From positions 1-64,000 of the forward strand of contig NZ_JHYD01000030.1 in NCBI RefSeq assembly GCF_000621505.1: 64,000 nucleotides of DNA, given 5' to 3'. The notes under the pieces were generated by a model that was not told the DNA's origin, did no database searches, and was given only the letters and a program-made list of their open reading frames with translations. Made by a program: the position numbers and the translations under genes. Shown piece by piece: positions 27,352-36,597 of this stretch. Origin of the DNA: Ruminiclostridium cellobioparum DSM 1351 = ATCC 15832 (lineage in GTDB: Bacteria; Bacillota; Clostridia; Acetivibrionales; DSM-1351). Every line of letters begins with the position of its first letter. Positions within the stretch are counted from its first letter, which is position 1.

Positions 27352-28692
27352 CTACTGCCTGAATTTCTCCAGATTGGCAAACTTGGTATACTGTCCAAGC
27401 CATACCAGCTCCACAGTACCGGTCGAACCGCTTCTGTGTTTTGCAAGAATAATCTCTGCAATGTTTTTCTTTTCGGTGTCGGGATTATAATAGTCATCCC
27501 TGTATAAAAACATAACGATATCGGCATCCTGCTCTATTGCTCCCGATTCTCTCAAATCACTGAGAATGGGTCTGTGATCCGTTCTGGTTTCAGCAGCACG
27601 GCTCAGCTGTGACAGACATATGACCGGGACATTTATTTCCTTTGCAAGGATCTTCAGAGAACGGGATATTTCGGATATTTCCTGCTGCCTGTTCTCACTC
27701 CTCGATCTGCTCCCCTGCATAAGCTGCAGATAGTCTATGACTACCAGCCCCAAATTATGCTCAAGCTTCATTCTCCTGCATTTTGCCCTGATTTCTGTTA
27801 TTGAAATACCCGGCGTATCATCAATGAATATCGGTGCTTCGGACAGAGGTCCCAAAGCTCTGGCAACCTTCTGCCAGTCATTGTCCTCAAGCTGCCCCGT
27901 CTTCATCTTATTACTGTCCACCATGGCTTCACTGCAGAGCATTCTGTTTACCAGCTGCTCCTTGGACATTTCCAGGCTGAATAATGCAACGGGAATCCCG
28001 CTGTGAACTGCTGCATTTTGAGCCAGATTCAAGGCAAAGGCGGTCTTTCCCATGGCAGGTCTTGCCGCTATCAGAACCAGGTCCGAATTATGTAAACCCG
28101 AGGTCTTAAAATCCAGATCCACAAAGCCTGTGGGAATCCCGGTTATGTGCCCCTTGTTATTATATAATTCCTCAAGCTTGTTAAAAGTATCAACAAGCAC
28201 ATCCTTAATGGGAACAAACCCCTGAGAGCTTCTTTTCTGAAGAATATCAAATATGTTCTGTTCGGCCTTGTCCAGTATGAAGGAGACTTCTTCAGATGCA
28301 TTGAACCCAAGTTCCACTATATCTGAGGATGCCTTTATAAGCTTTCTCAAAAGAGACTTCTCTTCAACAATCTTCGCATAATGTTTGACATTTGCCGTTG
28401 TGGGCACTTCTGTTGCAATGTTTGTCAGGTATTCCAGCCCGCCTACCAGGTCCAGCTTGCCATGAAGCCTCAGACGTTCGGAAACGGTTATGAGATCTAT
28501 GGGCTGAGCCTTGTCAAACAGTTCTATAATTACATCGTATATTTCCTTGTGGTCTGGTCTGTAGAAATCCTCCGGCTTAAGAACTTCCATTACGACAGGA
28601 ATTACTTCCTTGTCTATCAGCATTGATCCTATAACTGATTGTTCAGCCTCTACGCTTTGAGGAGGAATTCTGCCAAGAGCTCCTAAATCCAT
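27352..28692 (-). CDS. dnaB: Replicative DNA helicase DnaB
   Basis: A 446-residue hexameric helicase that unwinds DNA at the replication fork. The N-terminal helical domain begins IPPQSVEAEQSVIGSML, a hallmark of DnaB. The RecA-like C-terminal domain has Walker A ARPAMGKTAFALN, Walker B LGLVVIDYLQLM and the arginine-bearing SLKILAKEINVPVI and FLYRDDYYN regions. ATG at 28692 follows GGGG. It comes 28 nt after rplI, in the common rplI-dnaB order. No intein is visible. Confidence 0.98.
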   Translation of the reverse strand: MDLGALGRIPPQSVEAEQSVIGSMLIDKEVIPVVMEVLKPEDFYRPDHKEIYDVIIELFDKAQPIDLITVSERLRLHGKLDLVGGLEYLTNIATEVPTTANVKHYAKIVEEKSLLRKLIKASSDIVELGFNASEEVSFILDKAEQNIFDILQKRSSQGFVPIKDVLVDTFNKLEELYNNKGHITGIPTGFVDLDFKTSGLHNSDLVLIAARPAMGKTAFALNLAQNAAVHSGIPVALFSLEMSKEQLVNRMLCSEAMVDSNKMKTGQLEDNDWQKVARALGPLSEAPIFIDDTPGISITEIRAKCRRMKLEHNLGLVVIDYLQLMQGSRSRSENRQQEISEISRSLKILAKEINVPVICLSQLSRAAETRTDHRPILSDLRESGAIEQDADIVMFLYRDDYYNPDTEKKNIAEIILAKHRSGSTGTVELVWLGQYTKFANLEKFRQ

Positions 28693-28720
28693 GTCATTTC
28701 CCCATTCTTCCTTTGCGTTT

Positions 28721-29167
28721 TTACAGGCTTTCTATCTTTACAGTAAATTTTGAGCTTATTTCAGGATAAAGCTTGACTTCAACCTCAAAAGTGCCAACGG
28801 ATTTTATTGCATCAGGCATGACCAGCTTCTTCTTATCGATATCAAGTTTATGCTGGGTCTTCAGGGTTTCGGCAACATCCTTGCTGGTGATTGATCCGAA
28901 TAATTTTCCGTTTTCACCGGCCTTGACCTTTATGGTTGCTGTAATGTTCTTTATCTTATTAGCCAGCTCTTTAGCCTGGGCTATTTCCTTTTCTTTTTTA
29001 TGGGCTTCGGCTTCCTTTCTGGTCTTCATGATATTCATATTTGCAGCAGTTGCTTCCACTGCAAGTCCCTTGGGAAACAGGAAGTTTCTCGCATATCCGT
29101 CACTGGCTTCCACCATCTGTTCCTTCTTGCCCAATCCCTTAACATCTTCTTTTAAAATTACTTTCAT
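28721..29167 (-). CDS. rplI: 50S ribosomal protein L9
   Basis: A 148-residue large-subunit protein with the bilobed L9 architecture. The N-terminal rRNA-binding domain reads MKVILKEDVKGLGKKEQMVE, then GYARNFLFPKGLAVEAT; a long central helix (about 40-75) leads to the C-terminal domain KLFGSITSKDVAE. ATG at 29167 follows GGAGGTTAAAT. It lies between gdpP and dnaB with short gaps, so all three are probably co-transcribed. Confidence 0.98.
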   Translation of the reverse strand: MKVILKEDVKGLGKKEQMVEASDGYARNFLFPKGLAVEATAANMNIMKTRKEAEAHKKEKEIAQAKELANKIKNITATIKVKAGENGKLFGSITSKDVAETLKTQHKLDIDKKKLVMPDAIKSVGTFEVEVKLYPEISSKFTVKIESL

Positions 29168-29194
29168 ATTTAACCTCCAAAAATCGGTTGACAG

Positions 29195-31198
29195 CTATTC
29201 TTTGTTCAAACTGTCAATGTATTCATAAATTGCGGTTTTCAGACTTTCCTTGGCCTCCTGGATCGACACATTTTCGATCTGGGCTCCTGCAACGGTCATG
29301 TGCCCGCCTCCGCCCAGCTTTTCAAGGATCATCTGAACATTGATCTCACCAAGTGATCTTCCGCTGATGACTACCTCTCCCTCATGATAACTGAGAACAA
29401 AGGCGGCAACAAGTCCCGAAAGGCTCAAAAGCTGATCTGCCGCCTGTGCTGCAATCAACTGTGCGTTTTTTATATTTGTCGGACAAGTTGAGATCGCAAT
29501 ATTATCATACACTACTTCGGCATCTTTTACTATATTTGATATTGTAATATACGTTTTCAAATCGTTTTGGAACAGCTGCTTGACCGAGACGGTATCCACT
29601 CCCTGCCTTCTCAGGTAAGATGCTGCTTCAAAAGTTCTGACCCCGGTTTTGAATATAAAGTTTTTGGTGTCTACCACTATTCCCGCATACAGAGCTTCTG
29701 TTTCAATATTGGTAAGCCTGATTTTCTCTTCGAGATACTGCAGCAGCTCGGTAACCAGCTCGCAGGTTGAGGATGCGTAGGTCTCCTGGTAGGAAAGCAC
29801 TGCGTCCTGTATAAAGTCGGCCCCCCGTCTGTGGTGGTCTATTATGACTATCTGATCGGTCATCCTGAGAAGCTCGGGTGTTTCGGTAAAGCTCGGCCTG
29901 TGGGTATCAACCACTATCAGCAGGGTTTTCTTTGTTATAATATCCAGGGCTTCGTTTCTGCCCACAAAAACATTGCTGTATTCAGGCTCCTTTGCAAGCT
30001 TGTTTAATATTGAATCAATATTTGCATTTGAATGATTCAGCACAATATTTACGCGTTTGTCGCGGCTTTTTACTATTCTGTATATGCCCAATGCAGCACC
30101 AAGGCTGTCAATATCCGCATTTTCATGTCCCATTATCAGTACTGACGGCGCCTGATCAATCAAACCTCTCAACGCATAAGCGATGACTCTCGCCTTGACC
30201 CTTGTCCGCTTCTCAAGCTCCCTGTTGCGGCCGCCGAAGAATCTGAAATTGTCTCCGTCCTTTATTACGACGTGGTCACCGCCCCTGCCCAGCGCAATAT
30301 CTATTCCGGCATAAGCATTCTGAAGATTTTCAACAATTGTGGGAGCATTTATGCCCATACCTATACTCAAAGTCACAGGTATTTTGTTCCCCAGATTGAT
30401 CTCTTTTACAGTCTCAAGGATTTCAAATTTCTTCTCTTCCAATTCTTTTAAATACTTGAAGGCATGGATGCACAGATATTTATCTCTTTCAAACTTCTTC
30501 AGTATACCTCCGGTATGACTTATCCAGCTGGTAATCTTCTTTTCTATCTCAGCCAGCATCTGAGGCCTCTTTGAGTCCTCAAGACTCTGCATCAGATCAT
30601 CGTAATTGTCAATAACAATAACGCCCACCGTATTTTTGTTGTCCTCGAACTTTTGCTTTTCATTTACAAGCTCGGTATTATCTACAAAGTAGAGCATCAC
30701 AATAACGCTCTCCTTGTCGTTGTTGTCATCAACCTTCACAAGATTGCCCAATACGGAATAGTAGCGGTTGTTTATGGTGACATCCCTGGAAATATTTATA
30801 CTGTCTCCCTCTGTAAGCTGGGGTCTTATTTCATTAATAAGGTTTGAAACCGTCTTCTGGAGAAGGTTATCATCTTCAAAAATGCCCCTGAAGGAGGAAT
30901 TGTACCAGACAGTTGTCCCGTCAAGTTCAGCCAGCACCAGAGGCATGGGAAAGTTGAGCAGGGTATCCTTTGTGGCACAGTCGATGTTAAATGTGAGTGT
31001 TTCTATGTATTTAGTTATTTCTCTGTTCCTGATATGGTTTGATTTATAATTGTAAATAACGAGAAAAATAAATAAAACAAATCCAGGAATAGCTACCAAT
31101 GGATTTAATATTGTAATTATCACAATCAAAAATAAAATTACCCAAAGATAGAAACCTGCCTTTGGAATAAAAATACGTGATAGTTTTTTGTTATCCAT
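29195..31198 (-). CDS. gdpP: Cyclic-di-AMP phosphodiesterase GdpP-like (DHH family)
   Basis: A 667-residue membrane protein that hydrolyses c-di-AMP to pApA. Two membrane segments (about 12-50) are followed by a PAS-like domain (about 70-165), a degenerate GGDEF domain (about 170-310), a DHH domain with MGHENADIDSLGAALG and VIIDHHRRG, and a DHHA1 domain ending GGGGHMTVAGAQ. The metal-binding aspartates and histidines of the DHH part are intact. ATG at 31198 follows GAGGAG. It is 27 nt upstream of rplI, the usual gdpP-rplI-dnaB order. Confidence 0.95.
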   Translation of the reverse strand: MDNKKLSRIFIPKAGFYLWVILFLIVIITILNPLVAIPGFVLFIFLVIYNYKSNHIRNREITKYIETLTFNIDCATKDTLLNFPMPLVLAELDGTTVWYNSSFRGIFEDDNLLQKTVSNLINEIRPQLTEGDSINISRDVTINNRYYSVLGNLVKVDDNNDKESVIVMLYFVDNTELVNEKQKFEDNKNTVGVIVIDNYDDLMQSLEDSKRPQMLAEIEKKITSWISHTGGILKKFERDKYLCIHAFKYLKELEEKKFEILETVKEINLGNKIPVTLSIGMGINAPTIVENLQNAYAGIDIALGRGGDHVVIKDGDNFRFFGGRNRELEKRTRVKARVIAYALRGLIDQAPSVLIMGHENADIDSLGAALGIYRIVKSRDKRVNIVLNHSNANIDSILNKLAKEPEYSNVFVGRNEALDIITKKTLLIVVDTHRPSFTETPELLRMTDQIVIIDHHRRGADFIQDAVLSYQETYASSTCELVTELLQYLEEKIRLTNIETEALYAGIVVDTKNFIFKTGVRTFEAASYLRRQGVDTVSVKQLFQNDLKTYITISNIVKDAEVVYDNIAISTCPTNIKNAQLIAAQAADQLLSLSGLVAAFVLSYHEGEVVISGRSLGEINVQMILEKLGGGGHMTVAGAQIENVSIQEAKESLKTAIYEYIDSLNKE

Positions 31199-31228
31199 TT
31201 AAAAATCTCCTCTTGCCCAGCACACGAC

Positions 31229-31573
31229 TCAGGCCCCCTGTTTTCTTCCTCTTGAGCTGTTCAAATGCCTTGAAAGCTCCGAGAGATCCCCATAATATTT
31301 TTCTACATCATGGTTTTCAACAAGGCCAAGTCTTATCTTATTTTCTATCTTAGTTTCAATTGCTCTATAATTAATTCCAAATCTTTTTCCAAGAAGATAA
31401 CAAATTAAAATTATATTGGCAAGTGTATCTGAAATGGTGTCCGAAACCTCTTCCCTGACTCCGTTTACCAGCGCCTTGAACAAGTTGGCCACATCCGTCA
31501 GAAGCTCACTTTTCAGCCAGTCAATAATTTTAATATTTCTCGTAATATCCAGTTGATTATCAAATGAAGCCAT
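31229..31573 (-). CDS. MazG-like family protein
   Basis: A 114-residue all-helical protein related to MazG nucleotide pyrophosphohydrolases. The acidic metal-binding helix pair is visible as LFKALVNGVREEVSDTISDTLANIILICYLLGKRFGI, shorter than in true MazG. It may hydrolyse non-canonical NTPs, but activity is unproven for this small family. ATG at 31573 follows TTGGGAGGTTAAT. The start codon, the ribosome site and ~45 upstream nt belong to a repeated leader (family C) also found before the GH105-type gene at 55208. It is 30 nt upstream of gdpP and probably cotranscribed. Confidence 0.75.
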   Translation of the reverse strand: MASFDNQLDITRNIKIIDWLKSELLTDVANLFKALVNGVREEVSDTISDTLANIILICYLLGKRFGINYRAIETKIENKIRLGLVENHDVEKYYGDLSELSRHLNSSRGRKQGA

Positions 31574-31625
31574 ATTAACCTCCCAAGCCATATTTATGGC
31601 TTTGAGCCGCATAGCGGCCACAAAA
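31571..31625 (-). repeat. Repeated double-hairpin leader with ribosome binding site, copy 1 (family C)
   Basis: On the minus strand, TTTTGTGGCCGCTATGCGGC is followed by TCAAAGCCATAAATATGGCT, TGGGAGG and the ATG. It forms two small hairpins (GCCGC/GCGGC and GCCATA/TATGGC) immediately before the ribosome binding site. An almost identical stretch, including the start codon, lies at 55206-55258 before an unrelated gene. The conservation spans about 50 nt with only three inserted or deleted bases. Confidence 0.8.
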
Positions 31626-31796
31626 TGTTATGTAAGTAATTATCCTTTAAGTTTTGCATTAATAACAGGTACTACTTTCGCATTTTATTATTTAACCGTT
31701 CCTAAATTATACCACTTATAAGGTTATTTGACTTCATTTCCCGGCTATAACGCACAGGTTCAACAGAAATTTTTTCCTCTGTATAAAAAATTCATG

Positions 31797-32639
31797 TTAT
31801 ATTTTACCCGCAAATGCTGGATAAGAACCAAGAAATTTATAAAAGGAGGTTTTCCTCTTCACCATAGTCAGAGCATCATGTACATCCGGATCTTCAATAT
31901 GCCCGTCTATATCAATAAAAAATATGTATTGCCCCAGCGCACTCTTTGAGGGTCTGGATTCAATCCTTGTCATGTTTATATCCCACAGGCTGAATATGTC
32001 CAACACCCTGTAAAGGCTTCCCGGCTTGTTATCGGTTGAAAACACAATAGAGGTTTTATCTGCACCTGTCTTTGCTTTTAAGGACCTGGCTATTATAACA
32101 AACCTGGTGTGGTTGTTTTCATTGTCCTGGATATTTGTTTTCAGAACCTCAAGTCCATAGATTTTTGCTGCAATTTTCGAAGTAATGGCCGCACAGGTGC
32201 CATCCCCGTCAACCACCTTCTGAGCCGCTTTTGAAGTACTGTTTTCCTCCAGTTGGACAACTCCCGGAAAATTTGTGTTCAGATAGTTTCTGCACTGACC
32301 CAGGGGCTGCGGGTGTGACATTAAAACCTTTATGTCTTCCGCCTTTGTACCTTGCTTTGCCACAAGATTAAGGTTTACAGGTATGATAAATTCGTCAACG
32401 ATGAACATGTCCTCTTCTTTTGCAAGCACATCCAGAGTGACATTTACAGCACCTTCGAGGGAATTTTCTATAGGGACTATTGCCTCGTCAACCTCTCCGT
32501 CCTTAAGTGCACAAAGGACATCTTTTATGGAATGGTATTCCTTTAATTCATATGCTTTATTTTGTCCCGACCTGTATCCTTCAACAGCTTCGTGGGAGAA
32601 AGTCCCCCTTGGCCCTAAAAAACCTATGCTTTTATTCAT
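31797..32639 (-). CDS. pheA: Prephenate dehydratase
   Basis: A 280-residue enzyme of phenylalanine synthesis that converts prephenate to phenylpyruvate. It begins NKSIGFLGPRGTFSHEA; the catalytic TRF motif is in ENNHTRFVII, and the regulatory ACT domain has the phenylalanine-binding GSLYRVLD and MTRIESRPSK. There is no fused chorismate mutase. The ATG at 32639 matches the family start but has a weak upstream site; a GTG at 32684 with AAGGTGAT would add 15 residues and is a real alternative. It appears monocistronic, with ~220 nt before the MazG-like gene that show no clear feature. Confidence 0.95.
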   Translation of the reverse strand: MNKSIGFLGPRGTFSHEAVEGYRSGQNKAYELKEYHSIKDVLCALKDGEVDEAIVPIENSLEGAVNVTLDVLAKEEDMFIVDEFIIPVNLNLVAKQGTKAEDIKVLMSHPQPLGQCRNYLNTNFPGVVQLEENSTSKAAQKVVDGDGTCAAITSKIAAKIYGLEVLKTNIQDNENNHTRFVIIARSLKAKTGADKTSIVFSTDNKPGSLYRVLDIFSLWDINMTRIESRPSKSALGQYIFFIDIDGHIEDPDVHDALTMVKRKTSFYKFLGSYPAFAGKI

Positions 32640-32904
32640 GTATTGAAAATATCCATCCTTTACTTCAATTCCTTCAATCCCCACTGTAATATATCACCTT
32701 ATACACAAACAGGCAAGGAAAAGAGGTAAAAATATCATATCACTCTTTGCCGGTTTTTCCAACAGGGATGGGGTAAATTCCAATAAGTTTGAAAAGCAGG
32801 TTCCTTTACTTGCTATTGATTTATGATAAAATTTCTGTCAAAATATATAGATAAAGAACAGACGTTTGCTTTATTACCATATTACATATAACAGGAGGAT
32901 AGTT

Positions 32905-33579
32905 ATGAGTTTTAACGGTATTACCGGAGATGCCCTCAGGTTTTTATTTGAAAATAGAATGAACAACAGCAAGGAATGGTATGATGCCCATAAGGCCGAT
33001 TATAAAGAGTATGTTCACAATCCTTTTACCGAACTGATAAACGAGCTTGCCCCCACCATGCTGGAGATAGACAGTCAGCTTATAACCGTCCCCTCCAAGC
33101 TTATATCCAGAGTCCGCAGGGACACCCGCTTTACCAAGGATAAAACCCTTTACAGGGATAATGTCTGGCTGGTTTTTCTAAGGGATAAGTCTCTGATGTC
33201 CACTGCCCCCTGTTTCTGGTTTGGAATAGATCAGAAGGGTTCCAGCTACGGAATAGGCTATTACGGCGCAGAACCTGCTTCAATGGCCAATATGCGCGAT
33301 ATGATAGTCAACAGACATCCGGCTTTTATCATGGCACAAAAATACTATGAAGCACAGGATAAATTCATAATAGGCGGGGAAATGTACAAACGGACCAAAT
33401 TTCCCGATCAGCCAGAAAATATCAGAACCTGGCTGGACAGAAAAAATATATATTTTGAAAGTGTGCAAAACAACTTTGAGCTGGCCTTTTCAAAGGAGCT
33501 TCCCGAGGTATTGAAAAAAGGCTTCAAGGAGCTGAAGCCCATCTATGATTTTTTATGTGTTGTTGAATCGAGAATATAA
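32905..33579 (+). CDS. DUF2461 family protein
   Basis: A 224-residue protein of unknown function and the only plus-strand gene in the window. Typical family stretches are LRFLFENRMNNSKEWYDAHK, SRVRRDTRFTKDKTLYRDNVW and a C-terminal LPEVLKKGFKELKPIYDFL. The family is widespread in bacteria and lacks an assigned reaction. ATG at 32905 follows GGAGGATAGTT. A possible promoter is TTTACT with TAAAAT 16 bp later around 32808-32835. It converges with the GH94-type gene, and a large structured repeat fills the gap between them. Confidence 0.85.
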   Translation: MSFNGITGDALRFLFENRMNNSKEWYDAHKADYKEYVHNPFTELINELAPTMLEIDSQLITVPSKLISRVRRDTRFTKDKTLYRDNVWLVFLRDKSLMSTAPCFWFGIDQKGSSYGIGYYGAEPASMANMRDMIVNRHPAFIMAQKYYEAQDKFIIGGEMYKRTKFPDQPENIRTWLDRKNIYFESVQNNFELAFSKELPEVLKKGFKELKPIYDFLCVVESRI

Positions 33580-33635
33580 ATCCGAACCGGAGACTTTTTA
33601 TATTGCGGCAAAATGTAATACATGAATATCTTTTT

Positions 33636-33870
33636 TAGTGCGCGGAGTACAACTTCAATAAGTGCGAAGCTCAATTAAAAGTACAGCCTGAAATTGTAGG
33701 CGAAACACAAGTGTTTTAGCTGGCAAATCGGCAGGAAGCCGATTTGAGCAGCACCCCGAGGCAGGATGTCGAGTGTGCTGCGACAGCAAAAACATTTGTG
33801 GTGAGCTGTATAAATTTCAGGTATGTACTTTGTGAGCAAGTCATTTATTGATGCTTGTACGGGAGCACTA
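33636..33870 (+). repeat. Large structured intergenic element, family A, copy 1
   Basis: A 235-bp element bounded by TAGTGC and GCACTA. Outer stem GTACAACTTCAATAA pairs imperfectly with TTATTGATGCTTGTAC. The next stem has CCTGAAATT (33688-33696) with AATTTCAGG (33812-33820). The inner stem CAAGTGTTTTAGCTG pairs with CAGCAAAAACATTTGTG. Its centre has two hairpins with AGGAA and AGGAT loops (GGC-AGGAA-GCC; CGAGGC-AGGAT-GTCG). The same layout with different arm sequences is seen at 46021-46267, where pairing is kept despite base changes. It lies between convergent genes. I do not recognise a named RNA family. Confidence 0.7.
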
Positions 33871-33919
33871 TTACAATACTTTTAATATGTATTGCATTTG
33901 TTTGTAACAGCTCTTTAAC

Positions 33920-36559
33920 CTAGTCTTCCACCAGTATATCCAGTACTGAAGTTTTCAGGTCCCCGTCGGATATCCACAACCTGTCAAGCTTCATGGCTTC
34001 ACTGTATATACCTTCTCTTTTTGTGTCATTCACAAAATAGGTTCTGGACCCCTTGCCGGAGTTTTTATATTGTACCTTCAACCTGCAGCCTTTTATTCTA
34101 ATATCAAAGGTAAACCCTTTAAAAGGAAACCCTTCTGCCGGCTGCAGCCATATTCCGTCAAAATCCGGCTCAATCCCCATTACAAAACGTATGAGTGTCT
34201 TAAGTATGACATTGGAACTCCCCGTCTGCCAGTCCAGCATTGACTCTCCGTCTATCCCTTTTTCTTCATTAAATCCGTATGAGTTTGGCATTACGTACGG
34301 TGAACAGGATATGGTCCGGTGTGTGAAAGGAAATAACTTGATCAGCTGCTCCCAGGCTTCTTTTGGCCGGCCCAGCTGAAACAGCGCCATTACCGCAAAT
34401 GCCGACGCATGCACATAAACCGCCCCGTTCTCCGCAGTTCCGGCCGGCAGTCTGGGTATTCTTCCAACCCCTGGCGTATTGGGGCTGAAGGCATGATCAA
34501 AGGTTTTAAAACCGTATTTAGTGTCCAATGCCCGGAACGAATCCAAAATGGTATCTTCCATGTATCTGTCTGTTGAATTAAGACCGCTCAGCACCCAGAA
34601 GGCATTGGAGGTCAGTCCGGTCCTTGAAACATGGTCGGGATCATCAAAGCTGCCTACAAAATATGATCTCCTGTCTCCCCAACCGTGGACTATTCTTTTT
34701 TGTTGGCAGTCATTGCTTATGACTGCATATTTTTGCAGGTTGAAACGCAGTTCCTCTGCCGCTGCTTTATAGTACCGTATTTCTTCCGCGTATTTAGCGG
34801 CATTGAAATGCAACAGCAGTTGGGCCATCTCATTCAGGTTCTGATATACCTGTAGTGAAGCCATTACCGATACACCAGTGCCATATTCCTTATTAGGATC
34901 AATACTCACACCCAATCCGTCAAGGGCATCATTCCAGTCCCCGTACAACACTTTTATACAGCCTGTCTGATCTGTATCGCGGTTTGAAAGCAAAAATTTC
35001 ATTATTTTAAAGAGATGCTCCAGGACACTGTCTCTGCACTTACTCTTCCTTACCAGGCTTTTTTTCTCGTCAACTATTTCATAGTAGCCGCGTACCTCGG
35101 AAAGAATTTCTCTATCGCCGGTAACCCGTATGTATGTATTCATTGCCGATATGACCCATACACCCTGATCGATAAACAGCCTCAAGTCCATAACAGGAGG
35201 GGTTTCAGGGCTCGTGGGGAGTGTGTACTGTCTGGGACAGCGTCCATCCTCCAGCACAAATTCCATGGCCTCCAGCATCTTTCTGCGGACCTTGTCCGGC
35301 TGCCAGTAAACCAACCCTTCCAGTGCCTGAAATATATCCCTTATTCCAATCAATGAGCCGGCAGAGAGCTGTACATATCCCTTTATCAGCGAACAAAACT
35401 CCACCTGGGTTTTTAAATGTTCAAAAAAAGAATTAAATATTCCCTCCCGGAGTAAAACCGTATTTGACCTATCCACCTTCAAAGTCAGGTCCTTTCCGTC
35501 CGTGACCGACTGTTCGCGGAGCTCACTTTCTCTTAAATCAATCCCGGCAGGTGTGAACTGTCCTGACAGCAGGTAACCGGCCTCATCTTCACTCCTGCAA
35601 TGAATCCTGTAGCCCAGTACCGCATCATATCTTATGCATTCGTTTCCTTGAAGCCGCAAATGAATAATATCAGCCGCCGCTCCGGCCTCAGTAAAAGCAC
35701 AAATATGCTTTTTATGCAGAAAGCTGCCTGCCTCAAGAGCTGCCGGAGCATGGAGGCTGCCCCTGGAACCTCCTACATATTCATATCTGGAGGCTGACTC
35801 CTCATGCCTTATCAGCGCACTGTCCCCTGAAATACTTATGAATCTGCGGATTACACCTATATTTGAGACTGAGGTGGTTCTGCTGATATCTTCATTTACC
35901 TTTATTTTAAAGGAGCCCAGGTCATTATTCCGGCTGCTGGCTTCAATATAGCTCACTTCCCTGAACCAGCGGCTCTCCCCGTCCTCACCCAAGCTGTGGT
36001 TCAGGAAGGGGTTTATAAAACTCGATATATAAAGCTCCTTTTTTTCTGCTTCCAGATTTTCAATATATAAGGTAAAGTATAATTTCCTGTCCCTATCCGG
36101 AAAGACTCTCAGGGTAAATCTCATACCGTGGGTTTCAGTGATGTAATATACACTGCTCCTGGAGAAAACCGTAAACTGTTCAAATTCACCCTTTCCAGGT
36201 GTAAGGCAGCGGGCTGCGGGCACAGATAAAAGAGAGACGGGTTTATATGTTCCATTACCTATTGGGAAGCCCGCAAAGAAAGCAACTTTGGGCTCCTGAC
36301 CCTCATTTGCTCTCAGGAATACCGAAAACAGCCCTTCATTGCAATGCATGTAACCCGAAGTATAGGCCCAGAAATTAAAGCCATCCCTGCCATAGGGATA
36401 ACGGCAGTCTCCGTCGTCCCTGGGAAGTGATAAAATGTCATTGTCGTCCAGGATATATGTGTTTCCGGGAAGGGAATGATTTTCCTTCAATATTTTATTA
36501 TTTTTCAGCTCCCTGTTCCATTTTGATAATTCCTGTATCTTCTCCTTGAAAGTCCCCAT
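33920..36559 (-). CDS. GH94-type glycoside phosphorylase (inverting, beta-glucan oligosaccharide phosphorylase-like)
   Basis: An 879-residue cytoplasmic protein with the build of GH94 phosphorylases. An N-terminal beta-sandwich (about 1-300) is followed by a helical linker and an (alpha/alpha)6 barrel carrying the general-acid Asp in YGDWNDALDGLG near residue 540. It ends in a C-terminal jelly roll (about 800-879). LFIDQGVWVISAMNTYIRVTGD, GTAENGAVYVHASAF and MLDWQTGSSNVIL match conserved family blocks. Such enzymes split a beta-glucoside with phosphate to give alpha-sugar 1-phosphate. Placement after a phosphohexomutase and near two GH16 genes suggests beta-1,3- or mixed-linkage oligosaccharides. 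ATG at 36559 lacks a strong ribosome site. Confidence 0.8.
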   Translation of the reverse strand: MGTFKEKIQELSKWNRELKNNKILKENHSLPGNTYILDDNDILSLPRDDGDCRYPYGRDGFNFWAYTSGYMHCNEGLFSVFLRANEGQEPKVAFFAGFPIGNGTYKPVSLLSVPAARCLTPGKGEFEQFTVFSRSSVYYITETHGMRFTLRVFPDRDRKLYFTLYIENLEAEKKELYISSFINPFLNHSLGEDGESRWFREVSYIEASSRNNDLGSFKIKVNEDISRTTSVSNIGVIRRFISISGDSALIRHEESASRYEYVGGSRGSLHAPAALEAGSFLHKKHICAFTEAGAAADIIHLRLQGNECIRYDAVLGYRIHCRSEDEAGYLLSGQFTPAGIDLRESELREQSVTDGKDLTLKVDRSNTVLLREGIFNSFFEHLKTQVEFCSLIKGYVQLSAGSLIGIRDIFQALEGLVYWQPDKVRRKMLEAMEFVLEDGRCPRQYTLPTSPETPPVMDLRLFIDQGVWVISAMNTYIRVTGDREILSEVRGYYEIVDEKKSLVRKSKCRDSVLEHLFKIMKFLLSNRDTDQTGCIKVLYGDWNDALDGLGVSIDPNKEYGTGVSVMASLQVYQNLNEMAQLLLHFNAAKYAEEIRYYKAAAEELRFNLQKYAVISNDCQQKRIVHGWGDRRSYFVGSFDDPDHVSRTGLTSNAFWVLSGLNSTDRYMEDTILDSFRALDTKYGFKTFDHAFSPNTPGVGRIPRLPAGTAENGAVYVHASAFAVMALFQLGRPKEAWEQLIKLFPFTHRTISCSPYVMPNSYGFNEEKGIDGESMLDWQTGSSNVILKTLIRFVMGIEPDFDGIWLQPAEGFPFKGFTFDIRIKGCRLKVQYKNSGKGSRTYFVNDTKREGIYSEAMKLDRLWISDGDLKTSVLDILVED

Positions 36560-36597
36560 ATGGCCCTCACATTATTAATATTTTCTAAGGTTATATT

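Noticed and set aside
29195-31198. Active diguanylate cyclase domain in the GdpP-like protein
   Set aside because: The central GGDEF-like region lacks the GGDEF signature, as expected for degenerate GdpP domains.
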